A stretch of DNA of 64,000 nucleotides from Eopsaltria australis (GCA_034509425.1 JAVTVJ010011209.1:51800-115799), one strand, 5' to 3'. Counted from the first letter of the stretch, positions 21,152 to 35,500 are shown. Notes: generated by a model from the sequence alone, not told the origin. Made by a program: numbers and translations.

Positions 21152-21751
21152 TCACCAATCCTCCTTCTTCTCTAGCTTCCTTTTGATATCAGGCCAGGCT
21201 CTTATTACAAACTGAATCTTTAGCAAAATCTGCCCCTCCGGACTATCGGAGTCCATGCCGGAGTATTGCTGGATATCTCTACGGAGCCTCTCTAGCCATT
21301 CTGTTGGTGTTTCATCTTTCCCTTGCTGTCCACCAAGTGCCTTGCTGATATTATTACCTGGGGGTACCGCCTCTCTGATCCCTTTTATGAGCAAATTTCT
21401 ATAATCATTCATTTTCCTTCGACCAACATCACTATTAGGGTCCCCACTTGGGGGGGGGGGGGGGTTTAAGGGCATTTTATGTTCTCCATGGGGGCCTTGC
21501 AGATTCTCCCTCTCCCAGATCCTCATTCTAGCCACCCGGATCATGTGTCTTTCTTTGGGGGAAAATAAAATTTTCGTTATAGAGTCCATTTCATCCCACA
21601 TAAAATTGCTTGGCCCTAAAAATTGATCAAACTGTTCTGCCACTCCCATTGGGTTGTCTAACAAGCCTTTCATCCCCTTCTTAAAGTCTCTCACCTCCGA
21701 GGATGTCAGTAGGGCATTAACAAAACCTATCCCCCCTTGAGCTCCCCCCAT
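21152..21751 (-). pseudogene. gag: ERV-2 Gag capsid remnant
   Basis: A 199-codon open stretch with an NPMGVAEQFDQFLGPS capsid block and a gamma-type major homology region (QGKDETPTEWLERLRRDIQQ). It contains a 15-G run (21450-21464) read as Pro codons on the coding strand, a likely site of length error. Confidence 0.85.
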
Positions 21752-21813
21752 CGGTACCTTTCACAATGGAAACAAGCCAGCCCCCTTTTCTCTTCCACCT
21801 TCCTGTTTGAGAG

Positions 21814-22098
21814 CTAGTTTTCCCCAAGTGTTTGCATAAGGTCCCTCATCCATAAAACTGGGGCTAGATGATCCAGAGGGTTCATACAAGGAACAGGATG
21901 TGTTTGAGGTGGAGGGAATAATTGGGTCAGGGTAATTGGGTGACTATCGGAATCTGAGGGGCAGTAGAAGTAGCTGGTATTGTGGGAATAGGGGCCATTG
22001 GGAGTACTGGGCTTGCTGGGACAGGGGACCACAGGGGAGGTAACACATTTAAGGGGTCCCATACTTTCTGCCTTATCAGTCTCTGATAGCTTAAACAC
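21814..22098 (-). pseudogene. gag: ERV-2 Gag proline-rich (p12-like) remnant
   Basis: Pro- and Ser-rich stretch between matrix and capsid (VVPCPSKPSTPNGPYS), as in gammaretroviral Gag. Its frame is not continuous with either neighbour. Confidence 0.6.
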
Positions 22099-22123
22099 AT
22101 TCGCACTGGTGGTCTTAATTGCA

Positions 22124-22432
22124 TCACCAACCCATCATGCTGCATACAGGCTTCTCCTCTGCATCAAAGGATTCTCTTTTATTAACAAAAGTATTCAAAG
22201 CCTGACAGATCCACTTTTCTGAAGATCCATACCTAGGCCAACAAATGTGATCTGATCTTATTTCCTTCTCTGGCCATTTTACCATGCAATATTGAATCAT
22301 TCTTATTTTATTTAACCTTCTAGTAACAGGGTCCTTTTCCCAATTGGCCAATTTAATTCCTAAAGGACTATCAGGTAGTATATCCATACTCCCTTCCTCC
22401 CTAGCAAGCGACTTACTTCCATTCTGTCCCAT
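22124..22432 (-). pseudogene. gag: ERV-2 Gag matrix remnant
   Basis: Starts MGQNGSKS with a myristoylatable Gly2, then a matrix-like stretch (SPLGIKLANWEKDP) typical of gamma-like Gag. It stops after 102 codons, short of the usual matrix-p12 junction. It defines the gag start at 22432. Confidence 0.85.
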
Positions 22433-23499
22433 TCTCTTTAAGCCTTCCTATTTGCTTGCTTCTGATTCTCTCCTGACAGATCAAAATGGCACTTCCCGCC
22501 TTTTCAAACAAAATGGTGCCTTGCCTCACAAAACAAAATGGAGTTTCTTGCCTAACCACACAATGGAGTTTACTTTCTCTTATCCCAAAAGCAGCTCAAA
22601 AGCCTCTCACAGCAAGTTCTATCTGACCAAACAGCCCCAGAAGAGCTTCCACACGATGGTGGACCAAATAAAACAGCCTCAAACATGACTTAAGAGCCTC
22701 TCCCAAGCCCTCAAGTGGCTCTAATCCACGCCCACAAACACACTTAAACAGCAATCAAACACCTCTTTCACTCTCTCTCTCTCTGTGGCCACAGCACACC
22801 ACACACCTCTTTACCACCCTGAGACTCCCAGAGTCTTGGTTTCCACACCTCAGCACACAATAGTTCTCTACTGGACTGACTTAGAGAACTGCTCCCTCCC
22901 TATGCACCTCAGATTTAGAGACTCCTGGAGCTGCAGGCAAAGTCTCTCCAACCTCACAATAGGGACCCCCAGAACTCCAGGCAAGATCCCCGACCCTTCC
23001 TTTCACTCCAAGGCAGATCTTTTGGTTACAGACCTCCCGGAACCCCAGGCTAGTTCCCCAACCTCCCTGCAAAGATTTCCCGGGGGCTCACTCACTCCTT
23101 TTTCCTCACGCTTTACCCCTTCACCGGCTGACCTCGCAGAGGGACGGAACCACGGCTAGAAGGGCTTCACAATCACTTTGTGGATCCGGACTGTCCAGTC
23201 CACGTCTCATTCACATCTCACTCACTTCTCCCCCAAACTGCCCCTCGTACGGTACTTACAATCCCCTTTTCCCATCCAGGCCTTAGTGTACCAGGATTGT
23301 GGGCCACTCCACAAACTCTTGAGGGAGCCCTTGGTACCTTCTCCTAGATTTCCATCTGCTTTGTGGGTCCCTTCTTGTCTCCAGGATGTTGGCCAGCAAT
23401 CCGTCGACGGCACCAAAGGAGCTAGTTGAGTCACCAAAAAAATCGGTGGGGCGTACTTCTCTCCTAGGATCCTTCAGGGCCACCAAGGCGAGGCGTCAC
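22433..23499 (-). other. ERV-2 leader
   Basis: About 1.07 kb between primer site and gag start, with no coding sequence that I recognise. Includes a CT-rich microsatellite near 22766-22785. Confidence 0.55.
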
Positions 23500-23517
23500 A
23501 TCCCGGACGAGTCCCCA
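23500..23517 (-). other. ERV-2 primer binding site (tRNA-Pro-like)
   Basis: The minus strand reads TGGGGACTCGTCCGGGAT three bases inside the 5' LTR. This differs at one position from the tRNA-Pro site typical of gammaretroviruses. Confidence 0.8.
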
Positions 23518-23520
23518 GAT

Positions 23521-25613
23521 TGTGAGAAACAAAGTTCACTTCTCAAAGTTTTGAAGTTTTATTAAAAAGGACAATACAGGACAAATAAGAAATTATCTGA
23601 CAAAGCAGAGGGGTGCAATGCTGGGTGCTCTGCCACCAACAAAGGGTATAGCTAAGAGCACACCTCTGGGCTTCGAGTTACAGTTTTTAACCCCTTCTTG
23701 GCTCTGCCTCTGTATTAGCGTTGATTGGCTCATTGTCACCAGGGCTTCTCTTATTGGTCTATTACCTTCCAATGGTGGTGGTCTGGTTACCCCTTTATGT
23801 TGATAAGGCCTCAAATGTTGACACCCACTCTCCCCCCTCTCTTAACAAGAACTTTTGAGAACATCACCAACAATTAATAGGGTACATAACAATTAACATT
23901 AAACAAGCTGTAGTGGTTCGAGTTCGCCTATTTGAGGTTCTGGCCAAATGCCAGCACACTTACTCAAATTTACCTGATGTTTGCTGTGAGATGAGGATTA
24001 GGAGTAGGCAAAGCAGGCTCAAACTTCATAAAGTATAAAGAAACTTTATTAATATACCTAAGACAGAGGGAAAATAAACAAGAAAAAAAAACCAGGACAA
24101 ACTCCTCAGACCACCCCTCCTTTCCCCACCTCTCCATTTCTTTCTCCCTGACAACACACAAAAGACAACACTTTGACCTCCAGTCAGTTTACCACCTCAG
24201 AAATAGCTCTTGTTTCAGATCAGTTAGGGAGAGAAGTCTCTTTTGCTGACACTATGCATTTTCTGTAAGAAAAACACAGTTTTTATGGGTCTTTAGCCTC
24301 ACCATCAGCCGCCGCCCAGAAGAAAGACCAGCTTAATGGTGGATCCCTCCCACACCAGTAGCCTTCCCACAGCCACTACGGTGGGTCATGAACAGTCCAC
24401 AGGGTACCTGTTTTAAGGATGCCCAGTTCAATTGCAGCAACAAAGAAAATCCCTTCTTCTGTGCTGAGCAACACAGGTTCTCCTGACAACTCAGGTTCTC
24501 TAGCATTCTCCCCGGGACCAGGGCTCTGGGTCACAGCCTCTCCTCTCTCTTGGTTCAAGTTTCTCATCAGGCTGTACTTTTTCAACACCTACTTTTCTTT
24601 ACCCAGGTATTTCAGTTCACTGGCTGCAATTAGAAACCTCACATCCCCCCTTTGGACTATTCTTCATATATTACAGGGAATTTATTAGCTCAGTCCCCAA
24701 CCATGGTTCTCCAAAAGAGTTTTCAGCTTCACTCTCGAAGCACTTCTCATACACCTCCCTCTAGGCATCGGTTCTGCTTTCCTCACTGACTGTAAAGTCT
24801 CTATGCTGCATTTATGTAGATGTCCTCACTCGTTCCTCTCTCTCTGCAAGGAAGGATGGGTGTCTGTAAGTTTAGTCTAGGCATGAATAGAGTTAATCTC
24901 TCCCTCTCTCTCCTCCCGGCAGTGTGACGATCACATGGCCTCTGCCGGGCTGTTTGAAAAGGTCTGAGCTGGATGGCAGAAGCTCTCAGAGTCTCTGTGG
25001 CCTGGCTCTGCGAAGCTGGCTCGGCCTGGTGGGGCCACCTGGGCCCAGGATGACAGGGCAGGGCCTGGCCCGAACTGGATGGAGTCTGGCCCGGAGCAGG
25101 GGCCTGGCCCAGAGCAGGGATCTGGCCCTGTCTCGTGTAGCTGACATGTCGGCTGAGCTGTATCTGCTGAAAATTCCACCTGGTTCCTCTTCCATCCCCT
25201 GCTGCAGCGGCACGGCCGCCCTAAACCTCCCTTTCCCCCCCTCCCTCCTTTGGAAGGAGGGGGTGGGGCCTTACCAGGGAGAGAAGCAGGAGATGCTCCT
25301 CTCTACACAGCAGCAGGTCAAAAGAGGAAGAAGCTCCGAGGGTCTCTGCTTATATATGGTTCTTTCCTCGAAGGCGGATCAACTTTTTAATTGGTTCACC
25401 TACACATCAATCCTCAAAACTACCTAGCTACGGGCTCTGTCTCCCAGGAAGGAAGTTATATCCCTTCCTGCAGCATAGGTCACTTCCTAGATTTTGACCC
25501 CTCCTGACTAACCCAGAACACAAGCATAACAATTAACCATGACGTAACCATTACAATCATCATAACCTCTTAATCATCTACGAAAGCCATCTTTATTAAC
25601 TGTATATATAACA
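23521..25613 (-). repeat. ERV-2 5' LTR, split by LTR3
   Basis: Two halves, 23521-23908 and 25526-25613, together colinear with 15874-16349. The break carries the duplicated bases caagc of the inserted LTR. Confidence 0.9.
23909..25520 (-). repeat. Family-E solo LTR 'LTR3' (1.61 kb) nested in ERV-2 LTR
   Basis: Plus-strand termini are tgtagtggttcg and acccagaaca, with 5-bp duplications caagc (23904-23908 and 25521-25525). The minus-strand AATAAA is near 24040 (tttatt). The split host LTR shows that this insertion is younger than ERV-2. Confidence 0.92.
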
Positions 25614-25646
25614 GTGGATATTCATTGTTAAATCTGTGATCAGTAG

Positions 25647-26030
<384 letters not shown>

Positions 26031-27693
26031 GTATTTAATTCCTCCGTGATGCATAATTCCAGCTGTAATAGTTCAAAGAACTGGTATTTACATAATCTTT
26101 TAAATAGGATACTATAGTCGTGTTTATTAGGATTGTGATAATATCTAGAAGTAATTTAAATAGGATAATCAAAGCAAATCAAAGGCAAATAGACCATCAT
26201 AATTAAATATGTGTACTTTTAGGAGTTTCTTCACTGTGTGATGTTATAACCTCTCTGTACCAAAGTTTTGTAATGCACTACAGTACAGCTTGAGTTGAGT
26301 GGAATTTCCTCCTATTTTGCCTTTATTTCCTATGTCTGTATATAACACTGTTTCACAAGGCTTTCTGTTATCACCTAAGCATGTTCTGGGGAATAATTGT
26401 ACCTTAATAAATGGTAACTTTTTTTTTTTTCTATGTGTATATCACTGGACAGCTAAAAATAAATTGAATGTTTTAGTGTGAACACTTGTGGAGACAGTTG
26501 AATGAGAAGCTTTCCTCTGTTTGAGGAAATGGCAGGGAAATTAGAAATTGTAAATTGGGTGGGATGCTTATTCTTTATCACTAGTACTTTGCTACTAGGC
26601 AGTTGCAATCAGTAGAATTGCTTGCAAGTTTATAAAAGATTTTTCGAGGTGAGGCTCTTTGAAAACAGAGAAACTTCTCACTAATGCAGAAACAAACTGG
26701 AGAGATGCTGTTGTTCTTTCATGTATTAGTGTTAGCGTAGAAACACAGTCACTGGATGATTATATGCAGGTGCTTTTATTTGAAGAGCTCTGGGAATCAG
26801 GGGTTCAGACCCAAATCTGACTCTGACATGGATTCGAGATGGATTCATTTTTATACCCTTTCCTTACATAACTGTTGTATAATCATATGTTAATCATTAA
26901 CTTGATATTGTTCTATTGTGTATATTGTTTCCACCCAAGCATGAGTTTAAGCCCTCTCCCCACAACATTTCTCATGATTCTTGTTCCTTTCTCGTGATCA
27001 AATAATTATTTTTACTTATATTTACTAAGCAATCATAGCATTTAACTTCATCAACTACTATACAGGTGGGTACACTGGTGTAGGTTCACATGATTTTAGC
27101 AAAGACAATGCCCACTCCCGTTCCCAAGGTCTACTTCAGCTAGTGCGATTTTAGAAACATTTTAACCCTATGCTATCCTTAGGAACAGTATTTGTTGTAT
27201 CACTACCAGAGAGTTGAATTTAGGGAAAAAATTAAAACTAATATCTGAAATGTTTCCTGGTCGTTTGAACACTGTGGAACATTTGATAAGGTGGTTTTTA
27301 ATCTCCCATTTTGTATGGGAGCAAGAAAAGAAATGCTTTATCTGATAGCTTAATAAATAAGGTTTTGGATGCTGTAAACAGGCTGAGGAGAATTGTTTTC
27401 CTTTTTTTCCTGCATTCTTATTATGTTATAACTAGATATTGTAACTTATTTTTATTTCTCAATCTTGAAATGCTTTACAAATGGGCCAAGTAATGTAAAT
27501 CTAACAGTGGATTTTCCTCTTCCTGCTGCCAGGAAGGTAAAGCTGAAACCTCACATGAGTGGAGCTCATGCTCATAGGTTTGGTCTCCTGGTTTCCACAG
27601 AACAGCTGAGAAAACTTGGGAAAACTTTCCCAAACTTGTTGGTCTTGAACAAAAATTAAGATTAACTTTTTGGTACTTTTCTCACTATTGTAG
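26031..27693. other. Intron 6, possible LTR-like stretch
   Basis: AT-rich. Between about 26728 and 27190 a segment with minus-strand AATAAA (cttttatttg near 26772) resembles an antisense LTR, but no ends or duplications were found. Confidence 0.35.
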
Positions 27694-27800
27694 TGATGAA
27701 ATTAAAGTTCAGCCCAGCCAGCTGAGGCGATCTGTGGAAGGAAATGGGAGAATCTATGAAGAGCAGAGGCTGTTAGAGGAAAGCTTTACTATTCACTTAG
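27694..27800 (+). CDS. FERRY3: FERRY3 coding exon 7
   Basis: Acceptor tattgtag at 27693, donor gtaagt at 27801. Encodes DEIKVQPSQLRRSVEGNG and RIYEEQRLLEESFTIHL. Leaves one base (g) for the next exon. Confidence 0.93.
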
Positions 27801-28394
27801 GTAAGTGGAGTAAACCAAACATAATAACAGATGCTAATAAATAATGTATTCAAGGCATGTATTATTTACAGTATTTAACTGTCAATGTGTATAATCCACA
27901 GTTTGGAATTGTTTTGTGTTTGTTCTTTACATGTTTTAGAGAACAGCACAAACTGTATCAAGCAGTGTCTGAAATAGGCTTAATGGAAAACATTCTAGAA
28001 GCAAATTTCCATCCATTTTAGTGGGGTGACTCATGTAAAAAAGCACAGCAATGGCAAAACATCTTGCCTAAAAATGATACTTCAACTTTTCTTTCATTTG
28101 GCAGAAAAATGTGTTTACTAAATTCACTTCCCACAATCAGTTGACAGCAGAATAGATACTTGCAATTTGTATTTTTTCTTTGTGCAGTAGAGTCTTCTTG
28201 TGCTGTTTTGACCATGTTATGTTGTGAAGGAGTGGTTTTGGTCACTTAAAAAATCACCAGCAAAGGCATCAGCCAATGCAGGTTTGATACAAATTTGCAA
28301 AAGAGTGAAAAAGTTCAAAGGCAAGGGTCACTCTATTACTATATGGATAAAACACACAGAGGAAAACTGGATTATAATCAAATCTAAATTGATT

Positions 28395-28712
28395 TAGGCA
28401 GAGATGGGCAGCAACAATCCTCCCATGATCACAAATTTGGGAGTTTGCAAGCTCTGAGAGGCATCTCTGTCAGAGGGAGATGCTGGTGCAGCCTGCTGTG
28501 GTGCAGGAAAGCTCCAAGGATATCCCTTGGCACCACTGTCCATAGGGTCATAAGATGATTGCCTTGAGTCATTTGGCTCCCCAGGGAGGTTTGGAGTCCC
28601 CATCCCTGGAGGTGTCCAAGGAATTCCTGGATGTGACAAGATGGGGATCGGGCACAGGTTGGACTTGATTTTGGAAGTCTTTTCCAGTAATAATTCTGTG
28701 ATTCTGCAATGG
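28395..28712 (+). repeat. CR1-like fragment
   Basis: The clearest part is 28575-28712: ctccccagggaggtttgg, catccctggaggtgtccaag, ggttggacttgat, and a terminal taattctgtgattctg, as in avian CR1 tails. The preceding part also resembles a degraded CR1 body. Confidence 0.6.
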
Positions 28713-28950
28713 GAACAAGGCTCATTTCAGGCATGGACAAGCCTCACTTTGTGAAAACACTGTTTTTATTGCTACTTTGCAAATTGCTGATGTGTCTGTA
28801 AAACTGAATGTGTGGATCAGAATTTCCTCTGGGTGTTGCTGGTTACAACTCCCTTACAGATCTTTAGGGAAGCACTTTGTGCCCTTGCATTTCAATCCCA
28901 GGCCTGAGTTTAGTCTTCCCCTGGGATTAAGCCATGTGTGCTCTGTGCAG

Positions 28951-30327
<1,377 letters not shown>

Positions 30328-30456
30328 ATTTCACAACTGTTTGCCAAGAATGCACAGATTTCCATTTTCCTGGAATCCAAGAACAACTTGAAATTGTCCA
30401 GGAGGTTGTACTTAAGGCCAGAGCACAGCGTAGCAGCAAGACAAAAAGACACCACG
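30328..30456 (+). CDS. FERRY3: FERRY3 coding exon 9
   Basis: Acceptor tttcctag at 30327, donor gtcagt at 30457. Encodes [19 protein letters not shown] and VVLKARAQR. Needs one base from upstream to form Asp, which exon 8 (or exon 7, if exon 8 is skipped) supplies. Confidence 0.92.
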
Positions 30457-31526
30457 GTCAGTGACAACCAAAATTACCCTCCTTGAAATAGAACAGTGGT
30501 CGGCTGAATGTTTGTGGGCAGGGCAGAGTTGATGCCACTCTTCTGCAGTTATTTCATCTGTAAAATGGAATGTTTGGGTTCATCAAGAAACTGTGCATGA
30601 AATTCACAGAGTGAATGTGATGTTCAGGTGGTGTCTTTGCTGTCATAACAGACATCCTTTAAAATAAATCAACATCTAAAAGTCACATTTTAACAGCATG
30701 GGAAGTACATCAGGCCATTCTGCTTTCCTAAACTGCCTGTGGCAACACAGACTATCTTTTATCTGTCTTTACCTTTTTATTGCCATTTAAGTCTTTAGAA
30801 AAATTGCAGAAAAGGAGTTTATGACTTTTCCCCCTTCCTTTAAAGTGAATGCTGAAAACCAAATAACAAATTGCCTAAATGTGTATTTAGCTTTTTAGTG
30901 CTGACCAAAGCTTTGTGAATGGTTTTCCTTGCAATTGTGTTTTCAAATGGCTGGGAAATGCTCTGACCACATGGTGCTTATGCACTGCAATTGTACATCA
31001 TGAAACTTTGTTTTCCTGGCAAAGAGCTACTTATGTGATTTAAGTGCATCAGGAACATGAACAAATACGAGTACACAGAAAAACAAGTTCCCTTGAGAAC
31101 CTGCATACTGCTGCATCTCGAGGGAAATGGTGAAATCTGGTTTTATGCTGCTGATTTATGTAAATCTCTTAGGAACAAATTTGTTTTAATTTATTACATT
31201 ATTGAAAGAGTGATAGGAAGATACTGTGTAGTTGTGGGGGCAATTTCCAGTTTTGTGTTATGTCTGAGGATACTGTGTTTGCTTTTGTCCAAATGAAGAA
31301 ATATCACAGCATGGTTAAGTAAGAAGGCAGTGATTTGAGGTAGGGTTTAGTTTGGGGTGTGTTGAAGACAGCAAAAACACTTCTACCCATCCCCCTGCTT
31401 TTTGGGAACTTTATGGTAACTTCATGGTCAAAATTCAAGCCAGGTATCAGTACATGAACCTTTTCATGTGCAAGTGTAATTAACAGAGGATATGATTAAT
31501 ATTTGTTCTACGGGGTTCATACACAG

Positions 31527-31595
31527 AAAATAAAATCAGTGGGAATGAAGATAAATTAAAGAATATAGAACGAAACCAGTCAAACATTTTGCCGG
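31527..31595 (+). CDS. FERRY3: FERRY3 coding exon 10 (69 nt)
   Basis: Acceptor atacacag at 31526, donor gtgggt at 31596. Encodes ENKISGNEDKLKNIERNQSN followed by ILPG, matching the hydrophilic linker before the GEFYI block in human C12orf4. Found by phase and homology: it begins with 2 nt and ends with 1 nt of split codons that fit exons 9 and 11. Confidence 0.88.
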
Positions 31596-32595
31596 GTGGG
31601 TTGAGTGGCATTGACCCCCTCTTTCTGAAGAAAATTGTGTTTCATACATCCACATTTTTAGCTCTGAAGTTGGAACATAAATTATAAACTGAACCCAAGC
31701 TGACCTCAGTCAGAGGAGAAGGATGTTCCTGTGGCTGAGGCAGAGGACTGGGTCTCAGGACATCTGGTTTCTATTCCCAGCTTTGCCACTACATCACATG
31801 GTGTCAGGCAAATCACTTCTCTTTGCCTAAAATTTCCTTTTGGAATTTGAGGGTGAAAAAAAGATCTCTGAGCATCTTGGGGATAAGGTGAAACTTCAGT
31901 ACTAGCAGCTAATTTTACTTTTGAAAATGGCTATATGTACATCACTGTTGTGATACAGAAAAGCATTTTTGAGTGGATTTTTTAACTTTGAGAAATTAAT
32001 CTCTCAGGGAAAGTATCTTCTGTGTATATTGTGATGTTTAGTAAGGAAAGCTGCTGTGGAATTTCAAGATGAATATGCAGTTGGAGGGGGGAGGAATTAA
32101 GTCCATACAACCCATGGTTGAATGAGGTCTTCTTAAAATTGCTTTCATGACTGTCTTAAATATTGTTAGTGGGAGCGGTTTATAAATCAACTTGAACCAG
32201 ATAAATCCAGGTGTGTCTTGCAGCAGTGGCCTGTCTGTTACTGCTTGTAGATGGTCACTGCTGCCTCCTTAGCAGTCATCCAGGAGTACAGATCCATTCT
32301 CCAGCTGTTCCAGCTCAAAGAAAGGATCTTAACTTCAGTGGCCAGTGGGAATAGGTTTGAAAGAAGATGTTTATTTGTTGACTGAAACAGTGGGGGTATT
32401 GCACACCTGCTTTTCCCTTGACTGTACTGTAGACTTTAGATCTCCAGTGCAAAGGAACGATGGAGAGACCTGAATTTCACTGCCCCTCACCTTTGATAAA
32501 TGAATATCAAGTCTATGAATATCCCCAACAAGATGTCTTGCTTACTTTTTTCAAACAACTCTGTAACTCACTTTCCCACTACTCTGAATTATTTT

Positions 32596-32626
32596 AAATT
32601 CTAATGATCACTGATCATTAGAATTT
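32596..32626. repeat. Perfect 31-nt palindrome
   Basis: The arm aaattctaatgatca, a single central c, and its exact reverse complement tgatcattagaattt. It lies in FERRY3 intron 10, outside any transposon that I recognise. Confidence 0.9.
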
Positions 32627-33072
32627 GGGTTCTGGTGCCATATCTCAGTTGTTACATAACCCACTATCTTTCCGCAGGCTCTGTGCATCCTTTATTTGAA
32701 CCCATCCTTTTTTGGCCTTTCCGCCTCCCACATCTGTCTGCAATTCTGTGCTTGCATTGTGTATTTTGAGTATTGCACCTCCTCTGGGTTTGTTTTTCTG
32801 TTTTATGCTATATAGAGATCATATCCTGTACTGGCACTGTTATGGTTTATTACACCATGTGGCCATGATGCCAGTGGAACCCATCAAAGCAGGGGAGAGT
32901 GTGGGATGGTCGTAAAACAGTGACAGTCCAAGAGATTTTAGATCTCCTGTGTATGTCATCTCTGCTGTATATTTGTATTTGCCTCTTACCTTTCTTACAC
33001 TGCCAAACAATTGGATTTCAGTACAGATCACTACCATGATTTCTTGCCTTCCTGGTTTGCCTTGTTGTGCAG

Positions 33073-33275
33073 GAGAGTTCTACATCACCCAGCACTCAAA
33101 CCTCTCAGAAATCCACGTTGCCTTTCACCTGTGCGTGGAAGACAATGTCAGGTCTGTGAATGTGACCGCCCAGGACCCGGCCATCATGGGGCTCAGGAAC
33201 ATCCTCAAGGTCTGCTGCACACATGACATCACCACCATCAGCATTCCCCTCCTGCTGGTGCATGAAGTGTCAGAA
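33073..33275 (+). CDS. FERRY3: FERRY3 coding exon 11
   Basis: Acceptor gttgtgcag at 33072, donor gtaagt at 33276. Encodes [20 protein letters not shown] and [20 protein letters not shown], the most conserved block of the family. Ends in phase 0 (final SE). Confidence 0.95.
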
Positions 33276-33380
33276 GTAAGTAAATGGAGACATCTGGGCT
33301 CGTTTTATACCCTTGGATTTTTGAAAAGGGTGTGTTTCATGCTGATTTAGGCCAAATGGGATGTTTTTTCTCACTCACAG

Positions 33381-33587
33381 GCTTCTGCAACATCCCAAGG
33401 CACTTGTATCTACATGGTGGCCAAAATTAAGGAGCTGGACCAATTAAAAACATCTCAGCCAGCTGAATCACTCAAAGTTTTTATTCCCAACCCTCCTTTT
33501 GGACAATTCACTTCCTGGATCCAGCTCACTGCAGTTGTACAAGTATTAAAAAAAGATGGAACTACACAACTGGAAGCTCTTGCTTAG
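33381..33587 (+). other. Candidate alternative terminal exon of FERRY3
   Basis: A good acceptor (pyrimidine tract plus tcactcacag, 33380) lies 105 nt after exon 11. In phase 0 the sequence is open for 68 codons (starts ASATSQGTCIYMVAKIKEL) to a TAG at 33585-33587, with ATTAAA near 33663. I know no homolog; an open frame of this length can occur by chance. Confidence 0.3.
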
Positions 33588-35252
33588 AAGCTCTGCCTTC
33601 AGAGTTGCTGATGCAGTAGTGATACTAGATCCCCACTTTTAATTGTCATTAGCTATAAAACATTAAAACTAAGTTTTGGGAGCAGCAGAACCAGCAAAGC
33701 TTGGCTTAGAGTTCTGTAAATCTAAACACCATCCTCTACCACCTCAGCCCTACACTGCAGCAGCCAAATTTCACCTTTACTTTAAACTGTCTCCTTCACT
33801 GCCTAATTTCTGTCCCTGTTTCCTCTCCAAGTCCCCCCAAATACTGGCTGGGCAAGAGGCAGCATATTGCCTGATGCTCTTTGTATTCTTACTGTGCTGA
33901 GTTTTGTATTTTCTTCTGTAGCAGGACTCTGATGTAGAGCTTGTCTCTCAATCAGCTGTAACATTTATCAGTTCACAGCAGTTTAAAACTATTGGCAGCC
34001 TCCTTTCTCTGTCACACCTGGCTCACAGAGAAGAAAAGGGGGTGGGAAGGGAGGGCAAGAAGTGAGGGAGTACAGCCACGTCTCATATCCTGAAGAGCTG
34101 GAAAGTCTGTAAACCGAAAGTAATGAGAAAAAGAAGATAATTCTGTCATCTATGCAAGGATACCAGTAATAATTACAGTCTGTTGGAGGGGTTTGTTAAA
34201 TAACCCTTTGATTTTTCACTTATACATTCAATATTGCCTTTCCTTCCTGGAAAGTGGCTGACTCACAGCAAGGAAAAGGCTCACCATTGTATTACCTTTA
34301 ACAGCAACCAGTTTTATAACAGAATTTGACTGGAACACAGAGTAGAAGTGACCCTCTTTTGCAGGATCAGGGGCTATTACCATGAAAAGCAAGCAATGAA
34401 AAAGGTAAAAATGCCCAATAATGAAGCTTCTAAAGGATGTATTTCCATACATAAAAGTAGACTTTTAGGAACAGATGAGATTATGTCTGAAATTTTTCAT
34501 CTCTTGTATTGAGACTTTTTTTGGGGCACAAATGCAAGTAATCAACATGCAGGACAGCTGCCTGGGTCACTCACGGGACCCAGTTGCTGTGTTTCAGAAA
34601 TTTATTAAATATATTGACCTTTTTCTTAATCAAGTTGCCACCTGATTATATTCTTCTTCTGATTTTGTTTCCTTTAAACCTGGTTAGTTTTTAGCTTCGG
34701 TTTGCATATCTGTATTTTAAACTACAAATAAAGTACATGACCAAGTGCTCAATATGCTTTGAGATGTGTGAAACTGGAGAATTATCTTCTTGTCTAGTTC
34801 TGGATTCTTAAAAGGTCCTGGTAAAACAATTTACCTTTTGTATTAAGTTGTAAGTCTTTGCAGAGTAAGCAGAAGGTGAGCTGGTTGGTGTGTGTTTAGG
34901 CACAACTGCTTTGTGTGACTTGTATTAGCAGCTTGCTTATTACAGTGCTTGGCAGCTGGCTGACCTGATTTGAGACACACAAATCTGTAACTCCTTGTTG
35001 AGGGAAAAGTGAGTAATGACAGATTTCTGAAAGTTGCCCTGAACTCGGTGCCTTTGGCAGCCACAGTTCTGACTCTGCATTTACCACCTACAGAAGAACA
35101 TTTTTGTGAGGTGGTTCACCAGGAGCCCAGCTGCAGAGGTGTTTCCGTGCTTCCCTGGGACAGGCATTCATTAGCAGTGTTCTCTGTTCTTTTCCTGAAG
35201 GTTTTCTCCTTCTGCAGATGGAAGAGTGGTGTTTATAACCTCACAAAAGCAA
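33588..35252. other. Intron 11, first part
   Basis: No gene recognised beyond the candidate exon at its start. Confidence 0.4.
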
Positions 35253-35500
35253 TCAGTGTCACAGACTGCTTTGGGTTGGAAGGGACCTTAAAACTCATCC
35301 AGTCCCATCCCCTGCCATGGACAGGGACACCTTCCACTATCCCAAGTTGCTCCAAGCCTCATCCAACCTTTCCTGGAATATTTTCAGGGATGGGGAAGCC
35401 ACAGCTTCTCTGGGCAACCTGCGCCAGGGCCTCACCACCCTCACAGGGAACAATTTCTTCCTCATATCCAATCTAAACCTCCTCTCTGTCAGTTTGACTG
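35253..35500 (-). repeat. CR1 LINE 3' fragment, antisense
   Basis: Plus strand shows the reversed CR1 tail: gggttggaagggacctta, then ccctgccatggacaggg, gggatggggaagccacagc, gggcaacctgcgccagggcc and catatccaatctaaacctcc. Confidence 0.85.

Larger units (their letters stand above)
15874..25613 (-). mobile_element. ERV-2: old gammaretrovirus-like provirus, interrupted by younger LTRs
   Basis: Flanked by the 5-bp duplication gtgga (15869-15873 and 25614-25618). LTR 15874-16349 is 476 bp. The other LTR, 23521-25613, is also 476 bp after removing the nested LTR 23909-25520 plus its 5-bp duplication. The inner order on the minus strand is primer site, long leader, gag, pro, pol, all broken. Sequence beyond RNase H is replaced by LTR2 and an inverted LTR fragment. 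The LTRs differ at several percent of sites by eye, so this is clearly older than ERV-1. It lies antisense in FERRY3 intron 4. Confidence 0.92.

Noticed and set aside
21450..21464. 15-G run as a regulatory G-quadruplex
   Set aside because: A single homopolymer in decayed gag is more simply explained by slippage.
23909..25520. LTR3 as the 5' LTR of a second provirus paired with LTR2
   Set aside because: It has its own 5-bp duplication inside the ERV-2 LTR, so it is a solo insertion.
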